DNA from: Omnitrophica WOR_2 bacterium RIFCSPLOWO2_01_FULL_41_12 | GTDB lineage: Bacteria > Omnitrophota > Gorgyraeia > Gygaellales > Profunditerraquicolaceae | Assembly: GCA_001805765.1 (NCBI GenBank) | Contig: MHGW01000011.1 | Coordinates: 4,174-16,800, forward strand | Reading direction: 5' to 3' | Length of the DNA: 12,627 nucleotides | Shown: positions 1 to 6,781 of the stretch, in pieces | How the letters are laid out: every line of letters starts with the position of its first letter | Position numbering within the stretch: position 1 is the first letter of the stretch | Notes under the pieces: generated by a model | Databases searched by the model: none | What the model saw: only the letters and a program-made list of their open reading frames with translations | What the model was told of the DNA's origin: nothing | Position numbers and translations under genes: made by a program

Positions 1-850
1 TCAGCAGGATCGTATTTGCCTCTAATCCCCACAAAACATCCAAGCGGTGAGAAAAGGCTATGGATAAAAGCGTAAAAGAAAAAATAGAAAGAGCGATTCT
101 GGTATATCTATCTGCAGGTACGGAAATCAACCGAATTAACATTTCGTTATAACCCAACTCCTTTATCTTGCGGTCTAATTCTTCAAATGCGCGCCTGTAC
201 CAAAATAAAACCAAAAATACCATCGCCAAAAGGCAGACTACTACCAGAGGGAATGCCTTGATAATAAAATCTTCAAAAGTCAGGCCGGATTTAGTGGCGA
301 TCAATATGCCGATGGGGTTGCCTAATACCGTGCCTGCCGAACCGATATTTGTGGCCAGGACTGAAATTATAATATAGGGAACGGGGTCAACTTCAAAATA
401 ATCGCAGATTTCTAACACCGCCGCAACGATAAATATTATGGAAGTTACCTCATCTACTGCGCAAGCCAAGAGCACAGAGATTACGGATACTGTAAAGACA
501 AATTTCTTAGCCGTTAGGTTCTTTATGCGTAGGATTAAACTCACAATCCAGGCAAAGAACCCGGCGTCTTTAAGCAGGCCGATGATCACCATCATCCCCA
601 CTAAAAATAGAATAATTTCTAAAGAAGAGAATTTAATCAGGTTATCTAAATCTATGGTGCGGGTGGCCAATAAAACCGACACCCCCAGAAAAGCAAAACT
701 TAAACGGAATTCCCAGAAAAATAATGTGCCCAATATAGAGGCGGAAAATATGGATATAGAAATTGCTTGGTAAGAGTTTAAGCCGATTGTCTTGCTTAAA
801 AATCCTAATAATAAAGATAGGGAAACGAGGATAATAAACTTCTTGAGCAT
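1..850 (-). CDS. ArsB/NhaD/SLC13-type ion permease, partial (C-terminus beyond the window)
   Basis: The reading frame is open from an ATG at 850 to the left edge, giving 283 residues without a stop. The protein is strongly hydrophobic, with about seven membrane segments visible (for example near residues 5-20, 30-60, 78-106, 118-147, 158-185 and 198-217). A cytosolic, charged stretch follows at about 219-250. Two re-entrant-type signatures stand out: AVDEVTSIIFI at 131-141 and ATNIGSAGTVLGNPIGI at 166-182. These match the DNVTT and NIGGTATLIGDPPN elements of the ion transporter superfamily (ArsB, NhaD, CitT). The family moves anions or Na+/H+ across the inner membrane; the substrate here cannot be read from sequence. 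It begins 9 nt after the stop of the CBS-domain gene, with only a weak GGA upstream, so translation is probably coupled to that gene. Family call is firm; substrate unknown. Confidence 0.85.
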   Translation of the reverse strand, partial: MLKKFIILVSLSLLLGFLSKTIGLNSYQAISISIFSASILGTLFFWEFRLSFAFLGVSVLLATRTIDLDNLIKFSSLEIILFLVGMMVIIGLLKDAGFFAWIVSLILRIKNLTAKKFVFTVSVISVLLACAVDEVTSIIFIVAAVLEICDYFEVDPVPYIIISVLATNIGSAGTVLGNPIGILIATKSGLTFEDFIIKAFPLVVVCLLAMVFLVLFWYRRAFEELDRKIKELGYNEMLIRLISVPADRYTRIALSIFSFTLLSIAFSHRLDVLWGLEANTILL

Positions 851-859
851 TTTTAATTC

Positions 860-1321
860 CTAAACATTGGTGAGCGCTTTTGCTTCCTTAGTCAGAGCCT
901 TTAATACATCGCCGCGCGCAACAATACCCACTACTTTGCCGGATTTATCTAATACCGGCAGGCGCCTGGCCTTTTGAGTCAACATAATTCTGGCTACCTC
1001 GCAAAGAGCAGTATCTTCAGTGGTGGTGATGACGTTACGGCGCATCAGCTGGCTTACCTTTATCTTGCTTAACTGGGTAAATTTCGTCTTGGTGGCCTTG
1101 GGGTTTGCTTCGTAAATAAATCTTCCCACTTTTTCTATATAACTAGGCAGTATATACGATAGTATTTCCTTTTCCGTAAACATCCCTACCAGTTTATCCT
1201 GCTCATCAATAACAGGTAAACCGCTGATCTGCATTTTCTCTAATAAGCCTACGGCCTCTTGGCAGGTAGTTTCAGGCGTAATACTATTTATATCCTTAGT
1301 CATTATTTCTCTTACCTTCAT
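860..1321 (-). CDS. Two-CBS-domain protein, likely regulator of the adjacent permease
   Basis: This is a 153-residue soluble protein made of a Bateman pair. CBS1 spans about residues 1-55 (VREIMTKDINSITPETT opening, SGLPVIDEQDKLVGMFTEKE closing). A 35-residue charged linker follows, then CBS2 spans about 87-148 (VSQLMRRNVITTTEDTA opening, RRLPVLDKSGKVVGIVARGD closing). CBS pairs bind adenine nucleotides or similar ligands and regulate attached or partner proteins. No catalytic domain is present, so this is a stand-alone sensor. The permease ATG follows 9 nt downstream, which suggests that it senses energy state or ligand for that transporter; this role is inferred from position. The start is supported by AGGAGAGG a few bases upstream. 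An intrinsic terminator lies just 13 nt before the ATG. Confidence 0.88.
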   Translation of the reverse strand: MKVREIMTKDINSITPETTCQEAVGLLEKMQISGLPVIDEQDKLVGMFTEKEILSYILPSYIEKVGRFIYEANPKATKTKFTQLSKIKVSQLMRRNVITTTEDTALCEVARIMLTQKARRLPVLDKSGKVVGIVARGDVLKALTKEAKALTNV

Positions 1322-1334
1322 TTGCCTCTCCTAC

Positions 1335-1374
1335 AAAAAAGGGTTAATAAGGAGTACTTTCCTTATTAACCCTT
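1335..1374 (-). terminator. Intrinsic terminator, possibly an attenuator before the CBS/permease pair
   Basis: On the minus-strand transcript a perfect 15-bp stem (1374-1360 pairing with 1353-1339) closes a 6-nt loop. It is followed by a U-tract formed by the six A residues at 1335-1340 of the plus strand. The stem core is GGGTTAATAAGGA with its exact complement. It lies about 20 nt after the stop of the small membrane protein gene, as expected for the end of the lpxL-like operon. The Shine-Dalgarno of the CBS gene follows at once, so downstream expression needs readthrough or a promoter upstream of or within the hairpin. Confidence 0.85.
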
Positions 1375-1380
1375 ATCCAA

Positions 1381-1398
1381 AATAACCTTTGGGTTATT
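1381..1398 (-). other. Small inverted repeat over the stop codon of the 70-residue gene
   Basis: AATAACC at 1381-1387 and GGTTATT at 1392-1398 form a 7-bp stem with a 4-nt loop that includes the TAA stop of the small membrane protein gene. It sits directly before the stronger terminator hairpin. It may only be a minor accessory fold, and no U-tract of its own is obvious. Confidence 0.35.
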
Positions 1399-1606
1399 CT
1401 TTTGCGATGGCCAAAGTAATTACGCCGGCTAAAATTAAAAATAAGCCCAGGCAACCTTTGACTACCAGTAAAAGATCACTCCACCAGGACACAATCGCTA
1501 CCACACCCAAGACCAAAAATGCCAGGCCTAAAATAACCTTAAGTATGGTGGAAAATATCTTCTTTACGTCTGTCTTTGTTTCCTCTTGTTTCACTTCTTC
1601 TGCCAT
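1394..1606 (-). CDS. Small two-helix membrane protein, function unknown
   Basis: I do not recognise this 70-residue protein. It has a charged, acidic N-terminus (MAEEVKQEETKTDVKK, residues 1-16) predicted to be cytosolic. Two hydrophobic segments follow at about 22-41 and 47-67, joined by a short WWSDLL turn, and it ends in AKE. The layout is a helical hairpin with both ends on the cytosolic side. The reading frame is credible: GGGAGGTG lies 4-5 nt before the ATG, it starts 12 nt after the acyltransferase stop, and it is followed by a clear terminator. Position suggests co-expression with lipid A acylation, perhaps as a small envelope accessory protein. That role is a guess from context only. 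Confidence 0.72.
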   Translation of the reverse strand: MAEEVKQEETKTDVKKIFSTILKVILGLAFLVLGVVAIVSWWSDLLLVVKGCLGLFLILAGVITLAIAKE

Positions 1607-1618
1607 GCTTCACCTCCC

Positions 1619-2530
1619 TTAACTTGGTGTTGATTTCCATCTACGATGAATCCAGCCCCACTGCGCAGGATATTTACGGATATAGCGCTCAATGATACTG
1701 GTTAATCTCTGGATATTTATAATTACAGTTTCCTGATTGTCTTTGCCTGTTTCTAAGGCAAGAGGTGGCTCAAAAATAATCTTATGGGTATCGTTTTCTT
1801 GCCGCACAATAAAACAAGGCAGTATTTTTGCGCCGGTGCGTAAGGCTAAAACTACCGGACCGGTGGCTGTGGCAGCCTTACGGCCAAAAAAATCCACAAA
1901 TACACCGCCGCTGCCAAAATTCTGGTCTAAAGGGATAAAAAGTAACTCCTTATTTTTTAAACTGCGCAAAGAATCCTCCACGCAGGCCCTCCTAGGCTGG
2001 CTGTATATTGTTTTGATATTCAGCTGTGCGCGTTTTTGCATAAATAATTTTTCCATCCGGCTGTCCCGCATGTGCCGGATTATACTTGCAGCCTGATATC
2101 CTTCCAGGCTCAGCCTTGCCAGCAGCAACGGAAAGTTGCCAAAATGTGCGCTCACCAAAATTACTCCCTTACCATCGGAAAAAGCAGAGTCTAAATTTTC
2201 TTTGCCCACGATCTGCGCGCGTTTTTTTAAAAGACTGGGTTTATCCATCAGAAAAAGAATCTCTACTCCTGCCTTAGCCATAAAGGTAAAACAGTCCTTG
2301 GCAATTCTTTCCCGTTCCAGCGGTGATTTTTCGCTGCCAAAGGCAATGTTTAAACTCTCCAAGGCTATTTTCCTTTGTTTACGCGCCACAATATAGCCGA
2401 TATAGGCAATATTTCTGGCTAGGCCATAGAGGTATTTGCCCGGAGTTACCTTGATTATCAAAGAACAAAAATTGAATCCTAACCAGCCAAAGAAGCGGCT
2501 GATGGTCTTACGTATCTTCTTAAAATCCAT
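1619..2530 (-). CDS. LpxL/HtrB-family lysophospholipid (lipid A) acyltransferase
   Basis: This 303-residue protein has the usual length for the family that transfers acyl chains onto lipid A or related glycolipids at the inner-membrane cytosolic face. The N-terminus is basic with an amphipathic or hydrophobic region at about 12-50. The core has VILVSAHFGNF (123-133), followed by the RHMRDSRME region, FIPLDQNFGSGGVFVDFFG (about 198-216) and the closing WGWIHRRWK, all typical of LpxL/LpxM/HtrB. Odd point: the catalytic HX4D/E motif reads H129-F-G-N-F-P134, so the acidic partner of the histidine is proline. The start is supported by AAGGGACGG upstream and by a promoter about 20 nt before the expected leader. 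It heads an operon with the 70-residue membrane protein. The exact acyl acceptor is unknown. Confidence 0.88.
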   Translation of the reverse strand: MDFKKIRKTISRFFGWLGFNFCSLIIKVTPGKYLYGLARNIAYIGYIVARKQRKIALESLNIAFGSEKSPLERERIAKDCFTFMAKAGVEILFLMDKPSLLKKRAQIVGKENLDSAFSDGKGVILVSAHFGNFPLLLARLSLEGYQAASIIRHMRDSRMEKLFMQKRAQLNIKTIYSQPRRACVEDSLRSLKNKELLFIPLDQNFGSGGVFVDFFGRKAATATGPVVLALRTGAKILPCFIVRQENDTHKIIFEPPLALETGKDNQETVIINIQRLTSIIERYIRKYPAQWGWIHRRWKSTPS

Positions 2531-2555
2531 TCCGTCCCTTTAACGAAGTAAAGCA

Positions 2556-2583
2556 ATTATAACAAAAAAAAGAGAAATTGCAA
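2556..2583 (-). promoter_or_regulatory. Sigma70-type promoter of the acyltransferase operon
   Basis: Reading the minus strand, TTGCAA (2583-2578) is followed after 16 nt by a perfect TATAAT (2561-2556). Transcription would start near 2549, leaving a leader of about 20 nt with the Shine-Dalgarno before the ATG at 2530. The -35 box matches consensus at 4 of 6 positions. Confidence 0.55.
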
Positions 2584-2604
2584 GGAAAAAATAAGTGAGC
2601 GCAC

Positions 2605-2633
2605 AACTTACGCAACGGTAGCGAACGTAAGTT
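2605..2633. repeat. Inverted repeat in the divergent intergenic region
   Basis: AACTTACG at 2605-2612 and its exact complement at 2626-2633 form an 8-bp stem with a 13-nt loop. It lies between the two divergent promoters in the otherwise gene-free stretch 2531-2767. It could be an operator, a weak hairpin or the remnant of a dispersed element. It has no adjacent U-tract placed well for termination on either strand. Confidence 0.4.
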
Positions 2634-2731
2634 TACCTCATCCGGTTTTTTAATCTTGACTGATTTTAAATCCAACATCCTTGCCTCCTTGTTGTTGACT
2701 TATTCTATCATATACCAATCCATAAATCAAC

Positions 2732-2760
2732 TTGCACATCTGGCAGGTTCAATATATAAT
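2732..2760 (+). promoter_or_regulatory. Promoter placed for a leaderless cation-efflux mRNA
   Basis: TTGCAC (2732-2737), 17 nt, then a perfect TATAAT (2755-2760). The ATG of the downstream gene begins at 2768, so the expected start site (about 7 nt after the -10 box) coincides with the start codon. The -35 matches consensus at 3 of 6 positions; the -10 and spacing are ideal. Confidence 0.6.
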
Positions 2761-2767
2761 TTAAGTT

Positions 2768-3670
2768 ATGGATACCGAATTAGACCTACACTACCGCCGA
2801 ATCAGGAGAATATTAATACTGACCTTGGTCCTCAATTGGCTGGTAGCATTAGCCAAAATTTTGTATGGCCTATTTAGCCGCTGTGCCAGTATTACTGCGG
2901 ACGGCTTCCATTCCTTATCTGACGGCGCTTCCAATATTATCGGTATAGTGGGTATAAATTTTGCCTGCCGGCCTAAAGATGCAGACCATCCTTATGGCCA
3001 TAAAAAATACGAAACCTTCTTTTCCCTGGGTATCAGCGCATTGCTGTTTATTATTGCCTTTAACCTGTTTCAAGAGGGGATAAAACGCCTGTATTACCCG
3101 ATTATTCCGCAAATTGATATGAAAAGTTTTCTCGTCATACTTATTACTTTGGGTATTAACCTGTGGGTGATGAATTATGAACACAGGCAGGGTAAGGTAT
3201 TACAAAGCGATATCCTTATTTCGGATTCTTTACATACCAAAGCAGATATCTTTACTTCGTTATCAGTAATAATTACGCTGGTAGCCATAAAATTGGGTTA
3301 TCCCATATTTGACCCTATTGCTACCATAATCATCTCTTTATTCATTGCTTGGTCTGGTTACAATATAGCCAAACAGAGTTCAAGGGTACTCTGCGATACT
3401 GCACCGATATTAGATGTGAAAAAAATAGTAGACATTGTCCTGGGTATAAAAGGCGTGCAGGCCTGTCATAAGATCAGGACGCGCGGTAGGAGCGACGATA
3501 TCTGCGTTGACTTACATGTTCAGGTTGCGCCGGATATGCATATGGATAATGCGCATAAAATAAGTTATGCCATTGAAGAGACCATTAAGCGCGGCATCCC
3601 GCAAGTTACTGACGTGGTAGTGCATATGGAGCCGAAAGAAAAATTAAATCCCCTTCAGGATAAACCATAA
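2768..3670 (+). CDS. Cation diffusion facilitator family transporter (Zn2+/Fe2+/Mn2+-type efflux)
   Basis: This 300-residue protein has full CDF length. About six membrane segments occupy residues 12-200 and a cytosolic ZT-dimer domain runs from about 208 to 292. The transport site is visible as H48-S-L-S-D52 in TM2 and H156-T-K-A-D160 in TM5. This gives two HxxxD motifs, as in many zinc carriers, whereas YiiP/FieF has DxxxD in TM2. The signature DHPYGHKKYE lies at 73-82, and the C-terminal domain carries HVQVAPDMHMDNAHKI. The family exports divalent metals in exchange for protons as a homodimer; the metal is not certain here. No Shine-Dalgarno precedes the ATG and a TATAAT lies 7 nt upstream, so leaderless translation is likely. 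The 3' end overlaps the convergent MFS gene by 27 nt with no terminator between them. Confidence 0.93.
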   Translation: MDTELDLHYRRIRRILILTLVLNWLVALAKILYGLFSRCASITADGFHSLSDGASNIIGIVGINFACRPKDADHPYGHKKYETFFSLGISALLFIIAFNLFQEGIKRLYYPIIPQIDMKSFLVILITLGINLWVMNYEHRQGKVLQSDILISDSLHTKADIFTSLSVIITLVAIKLGYPIFDPIATIIISLFIAWSGYNIAKQSSRVLCDTAPILDVKKIVDIVLGIKGVQACHKIRTRGRSDDICVDLHVQVAPDMHMDNAHKISYAIEETIKRGIPQVTDVVVHMEPKEKLNPLQDKP

Positions 3671-4786
3671 ACCAATACTGGCAAATATACCCATTAGCCC
3701 ACCGAAATAAAAAGGCACCTGCGGCCCGAAAAACTTCCAGAGTAATCCTGCTAATATCGATGCCGGCAATAATCCAATACCGACGAATGTGGCATGCAAA
3801 CCAATAACCGTGGCGCGCAGGCCAGACGGAGCTATATCTGCTACCAGGGCCTTTTCTACCCCTTCAGTAAAGCCGATGTATAAACCATAAATCCCGAATA
3901 AAAGCCAAAAATTATTTAAAGAATTGTTCATGGCGAATCCTAAATAGACCAGGCCGTACAACATGTATCCAGAAACTAGTAATTTTTTTCTGCCAATTTT
4001 ATCGGATAGGCGCGCTGCCGGATAGCTCACTAAGGCGTGAGTGATATTATAGACCAGATAAAAAAGAATGACCGTGCCTAAGGGACTGCCTAAATTTTTT
4101 GCCCGCAGCAATAAAAATTGATTAGAAGAATTGCCTAAGGTAAAGATAAAAGTAAAAATTAAAAAGAGTTTTAATCTTTTATCCAAGGCCTGCCATTTGA
4201 ATTGGATTTTTGTTTTGGCGCTTTGGGCCTGGTTTTTTGTTTCTTTAACAAAAAATAGAAACAAAACTCCTAAGAAAGCAGGTATTAATGAAAAAAGAAA
4301 TATGCTTTTATATTCGCCTTGATATCGGGTAATGATCAGATACGCTAATAAAACTCCGCAGGTTGCGCCTATGGTGTCCAGGGTGCGGTGTAAACCAAAA
4401 GCCGCCCCTCTCTTACCGTCTTTGGCGCTTTCAGCAATAAGGGCGTCGCGGGGAGCAGTGCGGATACCTTTGCCAAAACGGTCAACGGTTCTGGCCGCTA
4501 AAACATAAAACCAATTAGTAGAAATATATAAAATAAATTTACCTAGGGTGGAACTGCTATAGCCTAATATAGTAAAGGGGAGCCTTTTCTTAGTTTTATC
4601 TGAAAAGTATCCCGAAAATACTTTGATTAAACTGGCGAGGCTTTCGGCAATACCTTCAATTAAACCTAATATTGCCGGGCCTGCTCCTAATTGGGTAACC
4701 AGATAAATCGGTAATATCGGATAAACCATCTCGCTGGAGATGTCGGTCAATAAACTGGTTATGCCAAGTAAAATAATGTTAAACAT
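3644..4786 (-). CDS. Major facilitator superfamily transporter
   Basis: This 380-residue inner-membrane protein has about 12 hydrophobic segments. The first half has TDISSEMVYPILPIYL (14-29), loop 2-3 motif A as GYFSDKTKKR (59-68) and the family signature RTVDRFGKGIRTAPRDAL (99-116). GAAFGLHRTLDTIGA follows at about 127-141. The second half repeats motif A as ARLSDKIGRKKLL (258-270). A polar loop with basic residues (about 181-206) separates the halves. The signature belongs to a widespread bacterial MFS subgroup often annotated as drug or sugar transporter, and the substrate cannot be inferred. The ATG is 7 nt after the M23 peptidase stop, so it is the last gene of the prfB-secA-lnt operon. 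Its tail overlaps the opposite cation-efflux gene by 27 nt. Confidence 0.9.
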   Translation of the reverse strand: MFNIILLGITSLLTDISSEMVYPILPIYLVTQLGAGPAILGLIEGIAESLASLIKVFSGYFSDKTKKRLPFTILGYSSSTLGKFILYISTNWFYVLAARTVDRFGKGIRTAPRDALIAESAKDGKRGAAFGLHRTLDTIGATCGVLLAYLIITRYQGEYKSIFLFSLIPAFLGVLFLFFVKETKNQAQSAKTKIQFKWQALDKRLKLFLIFTFIFTLGNSSNQFLLLRAKNLGSPLGTVILFYLVYNITHALVSYPAARLSDKIGRKKLLVSGYMLYGLVYLGFAMNNSLNNFWLLFGIYGLYIGFTEGVEKALVADIAPSGLRATVIGLHATFVGIGLLPASILAGLLWKFFGPQVPFYFGGLMGIFASIGLWFILKGI

Positions 4787-4793
4787 ATTAGCT

Positions 4794-5285
4794 CTATTGC
4801 AGATAATCCAACGGATCCTGGGGAATGCCTGAATTTTTTACTTCAAAGTGCAGGTGCGGTTGGATAGCGCGTAAATTAGCATTCCCGGTCTTACCCACTC
4901 GGCCTATACAATCGCCCTGCCGGAGGAAATTATTCGGCTCAACTAAAATTTGAGAAAGATGGCCGTAAATAGTAATTATACCATACGCGTGTTTGATGAC
5001 CACATATTTTCCCATGCCGCGATTTTGTTTTGCCGCCACCACCCGGCCACAGCGGCTGGCATAAACCGGCGTTCCTATGGGCGCAAAAAGGTCTATCCCC
5101 TGGTGCACCCTTCTTCCACTACGTTCAGCGCCAAAAAGGCCGCTGCCCCAGTGGTCGCTACGAATAAGAATATCCCTTTCAAATTTTATCGGGCATAAAA
5201 AATATTCTTTATCTAAGAAATGAAGGCTGATTAAGAGATAGGCCGGTAAGATAATCAAAAATATGAAGAAAATACTCTTTTTCAT
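4794..5285 (-). CDS. Membrane-anchored M23 (LytM-type) peptidase
   Basis: This 163-residue protein has an N-terminal hydrophobic segment (residues 5-24, signal anchor or uncleaved signal) and then a compact LytM domain. Zinc ligands are H61 and D65 in HQGID and H146 in HLHFE. The catalytic histidines would be H109 in YGHLS and H144. Everything needed for metal-dependent cleavage of peptidoglycan cross-bridges is present, so it is predicted active rather than an EnvC/NlpD-like degenerate activator. No LysM or coiled-coil domain is attached, making it a minimal member facing the periplasm. Its ATG overlaps the lnt stop in an ATGA arrangement (5282-5285), which indicates translational coupling, and the MFS gene follows 7 nt downstream. 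Confidence 0.92.
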   Translation of the reverse strand: MKKSIFFIFLIILPAYLLISLHFLDKEYFLCPIKFERDILIRSDHWGSGLFGAERSGRRVHQGIDLFAPIGTPVYASRCGRVVAAKQNRGMGKYVVIKHAYGIITIYGHLSQILVEPNNFLRQGDCIGRVGKTGNANLRAIQPHLHFEVKNSGIPQDPLDYLQ

Positions 5286-6781
5286 TTTTTAAATTTTACA
5301 ATTATACCATATAGAACTAATAATAAACAAAAAACGATAAAAATATCTGCGTAGCGCGTATAAAAAGTCAGGCTACCTTTAGGAATGCTGATTTTTTCTG
5401 TTTTATATCCGCTGATAAATATCTCCCGGCCGGATGCGTCCTTGACTAAAGCAATAATTTTTCCCGTAGGCGCAATAAAACCGGATACGCCGGTATTAGC
5501 CGAGCGCACCACATATACCCGATTTTCCACTGCCCTGAATACCGAGGCTTGAAAATGTTGATAGGGTGCACTGGTCCTGCCAAACCAGGCATCATTGGTA
5601 ATATTGATTAAAAATTGAGCGCCTTTTTTCATAAATCTTGGCGCTAGCTCAGGAAAGATATCCTCAAAACAGATCAAGACAGAACTAGTTGTGGCATTAT
5701 GCCTAAAAACCATATGCTCTCTGCCAGAGACTAGATCACCGATGGGAACCACTGTTTCTAGGAACCTGAAGACTTTTCTTAAAGGTATATATTCGCCAAA
5801 AGGCACAAGATGCAGTTTATCGTATTGATTTAATAGTTTGGCTTCGCTAGATAACAGAAGAGCGCTATTATAATACTGATCTTCTTTAAAAGTCACTGCA
5901 CCAAAAAGCAAAGGCGTTTTAATTTCCTGGACAAAATTTTTTATCTGCTCAAAAAATACGGGTTCTTCTTCCAAGACCGCAGGTAAGGATGCCTCTGGCC
6001 AGATGATTAAATCCGGGTTATCTTTGACTGCAGCTTGTTTAGTTAAGGCAAAATATTTACCGAGAATAGAATCCCTGGCCCGGACATTCCATTTTAAGTC
6101 CTGGGGTATGTTTCCTTGGATCAGGGAAATCTTGATCGGTGATAGGTTATAGATATCAGGTGTTAGGTTTAATCTATAATATCCGTAGGCGATAGCGAAA
6201 ATTATCGATAACCAAACTGCAAGATATTTTTTAATAGCGACGGGCAGTGAGCAACGATTGGCAAGCAGCGAGTAAACTGCTACATTCACCATCATTACCA
6301 AAAACGAAACTCCCCAGGCGCCGGTAATATCAGCAATCTGAATAATGGGCAGGTTCAGATATTGGGAATAGGCCAGAAGCGCCCAGGGAAAACCCGTAAA
6401 GAGATGGCTGCGCAGATGTTCTAAAAGAACCCAGGCGGAGGGGATTATTAACTGGCTAATAGCTAATGGCTTATGGCTGATGGCTGATACAAGCAACCCA
6501 AATACTCCAAAATAGACTGCTAAATACAAAACTAAAACAATTAAACCGGCAAAGGTAACATGGATTAACCAATAAATAATGCCAAACCAAAAAATAATCC
6601 CGGCAAGATAAGAGAGTAAAAATGCTTTTCTCTGAGATTTACCTTGAAGGGCAAAAAATAAAGGCACAAATCCCACCCAGGCCAAAAATTCAATATTAAA
6701 AGCAGGGAAAGATAAAATAAGTAGAATTGCCGAAGACAAACACAGAAATATTTCTTTTCTGAACTTTATTTTCCGTGGCAT
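5282..6781 (-). CDS. lnt: Apolipoprotein N-acyltransferase
   Basis: This 499-residue enzyme carries out the last step of lipoprotein maturation, N-acylation of the diacylglyceryl cysteine, in the inner membrane facing the periplasm. About seven N-terminal membrane segments (10-205) precede a nitrilase-like domain (about 216-470) and a last helix (about 477-495). The catalytic triad is visible: E263 in WPEAS, K322 in DKLHLVPFGEY and C371 in ICFED. E330 in FGEY is also conserved. Length is close to the E. coli enzyme (512). The ORF overlaps the end of secA by 16 nt and its TGA overlaps the M23 start. A 35-bp heptad repeat lies inside the gene (6454-6488), encoding a segment near residues 98-111 between membrane helices. 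Presence of Lnt supports a diderm envelope. Confidence 0.96.
   Translation of the reverse strand: MPRKIKFRKEIFLCLSSAILLILSFPAFNIEFLAWVGFVPLFFALQGKSQRKAFLLSYLAGIIFWFGIIYWLIHVTFAGLIVLVLYLAVYFGVFGLLVSAISHKPLAISQLIIPSAWVLLEHLRSHLFTGFPWALLAYSQYLNLPIIQIADITGAWGVSFLVMMVNVAVYSLLANRCSLPVAIKKYLAVWLSIIFAIAYGYYRLNLTPDIYNLSPIKISLIQGNIPQDLKWNVRARDSILGKYFALTKQAAVKDNPDLIIWPEASLPAVLEEEPVFFEQIKNFVQEIKTPLLFGAVTFKEDQYYNSALLLSSEAKLLNQYDKLHLVPFGEYIPLRKVFRFLETVVPIGDLVSGREHMVFRHNATTSSVLICFEDIFPELAPRFMKKGAQFLINITNDAWFGRTSAPYQHFQASVFRAVENRVYVVRSANTGVSGFIAPTGKIIALVKDASGREIFISGYKTEKISIPKGSLTFYTRYADIFIVFCLLLVLYGIIVKFKK
6454..6488. repeat. Five degenerate heptad repeats inside lnt
   Basis: Plus-strand units are GGCTAAT, AGCTAAT, GGCTTAT, GGCTGAT and GGCTGAT, back to back over 35 bp. 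They encode part of VSAISHKPLAISQLI near residues 98-112 of Lnt, in a loop between membrane helices. The total keeps the frame only because the flanks compensate; a change of one heptad would shift the frame. Confidence 0.7.

Noticed and set aside
168..773. Two plus-strand ORFs of 69 and 111 codons
   Set aside because: They lie opposite the permease gene, whose minus-strand frame is open throughout and carries clear family motifs; the plus-strand products show no recognisable pattern.
2656..2877. A 73-codon plus-strand ORF starting before the cation-efflux gene
   Set aside because: It runs out of frame into the CDF gene and has no credible ribosome site or protein features; the CDF frame explains the region.
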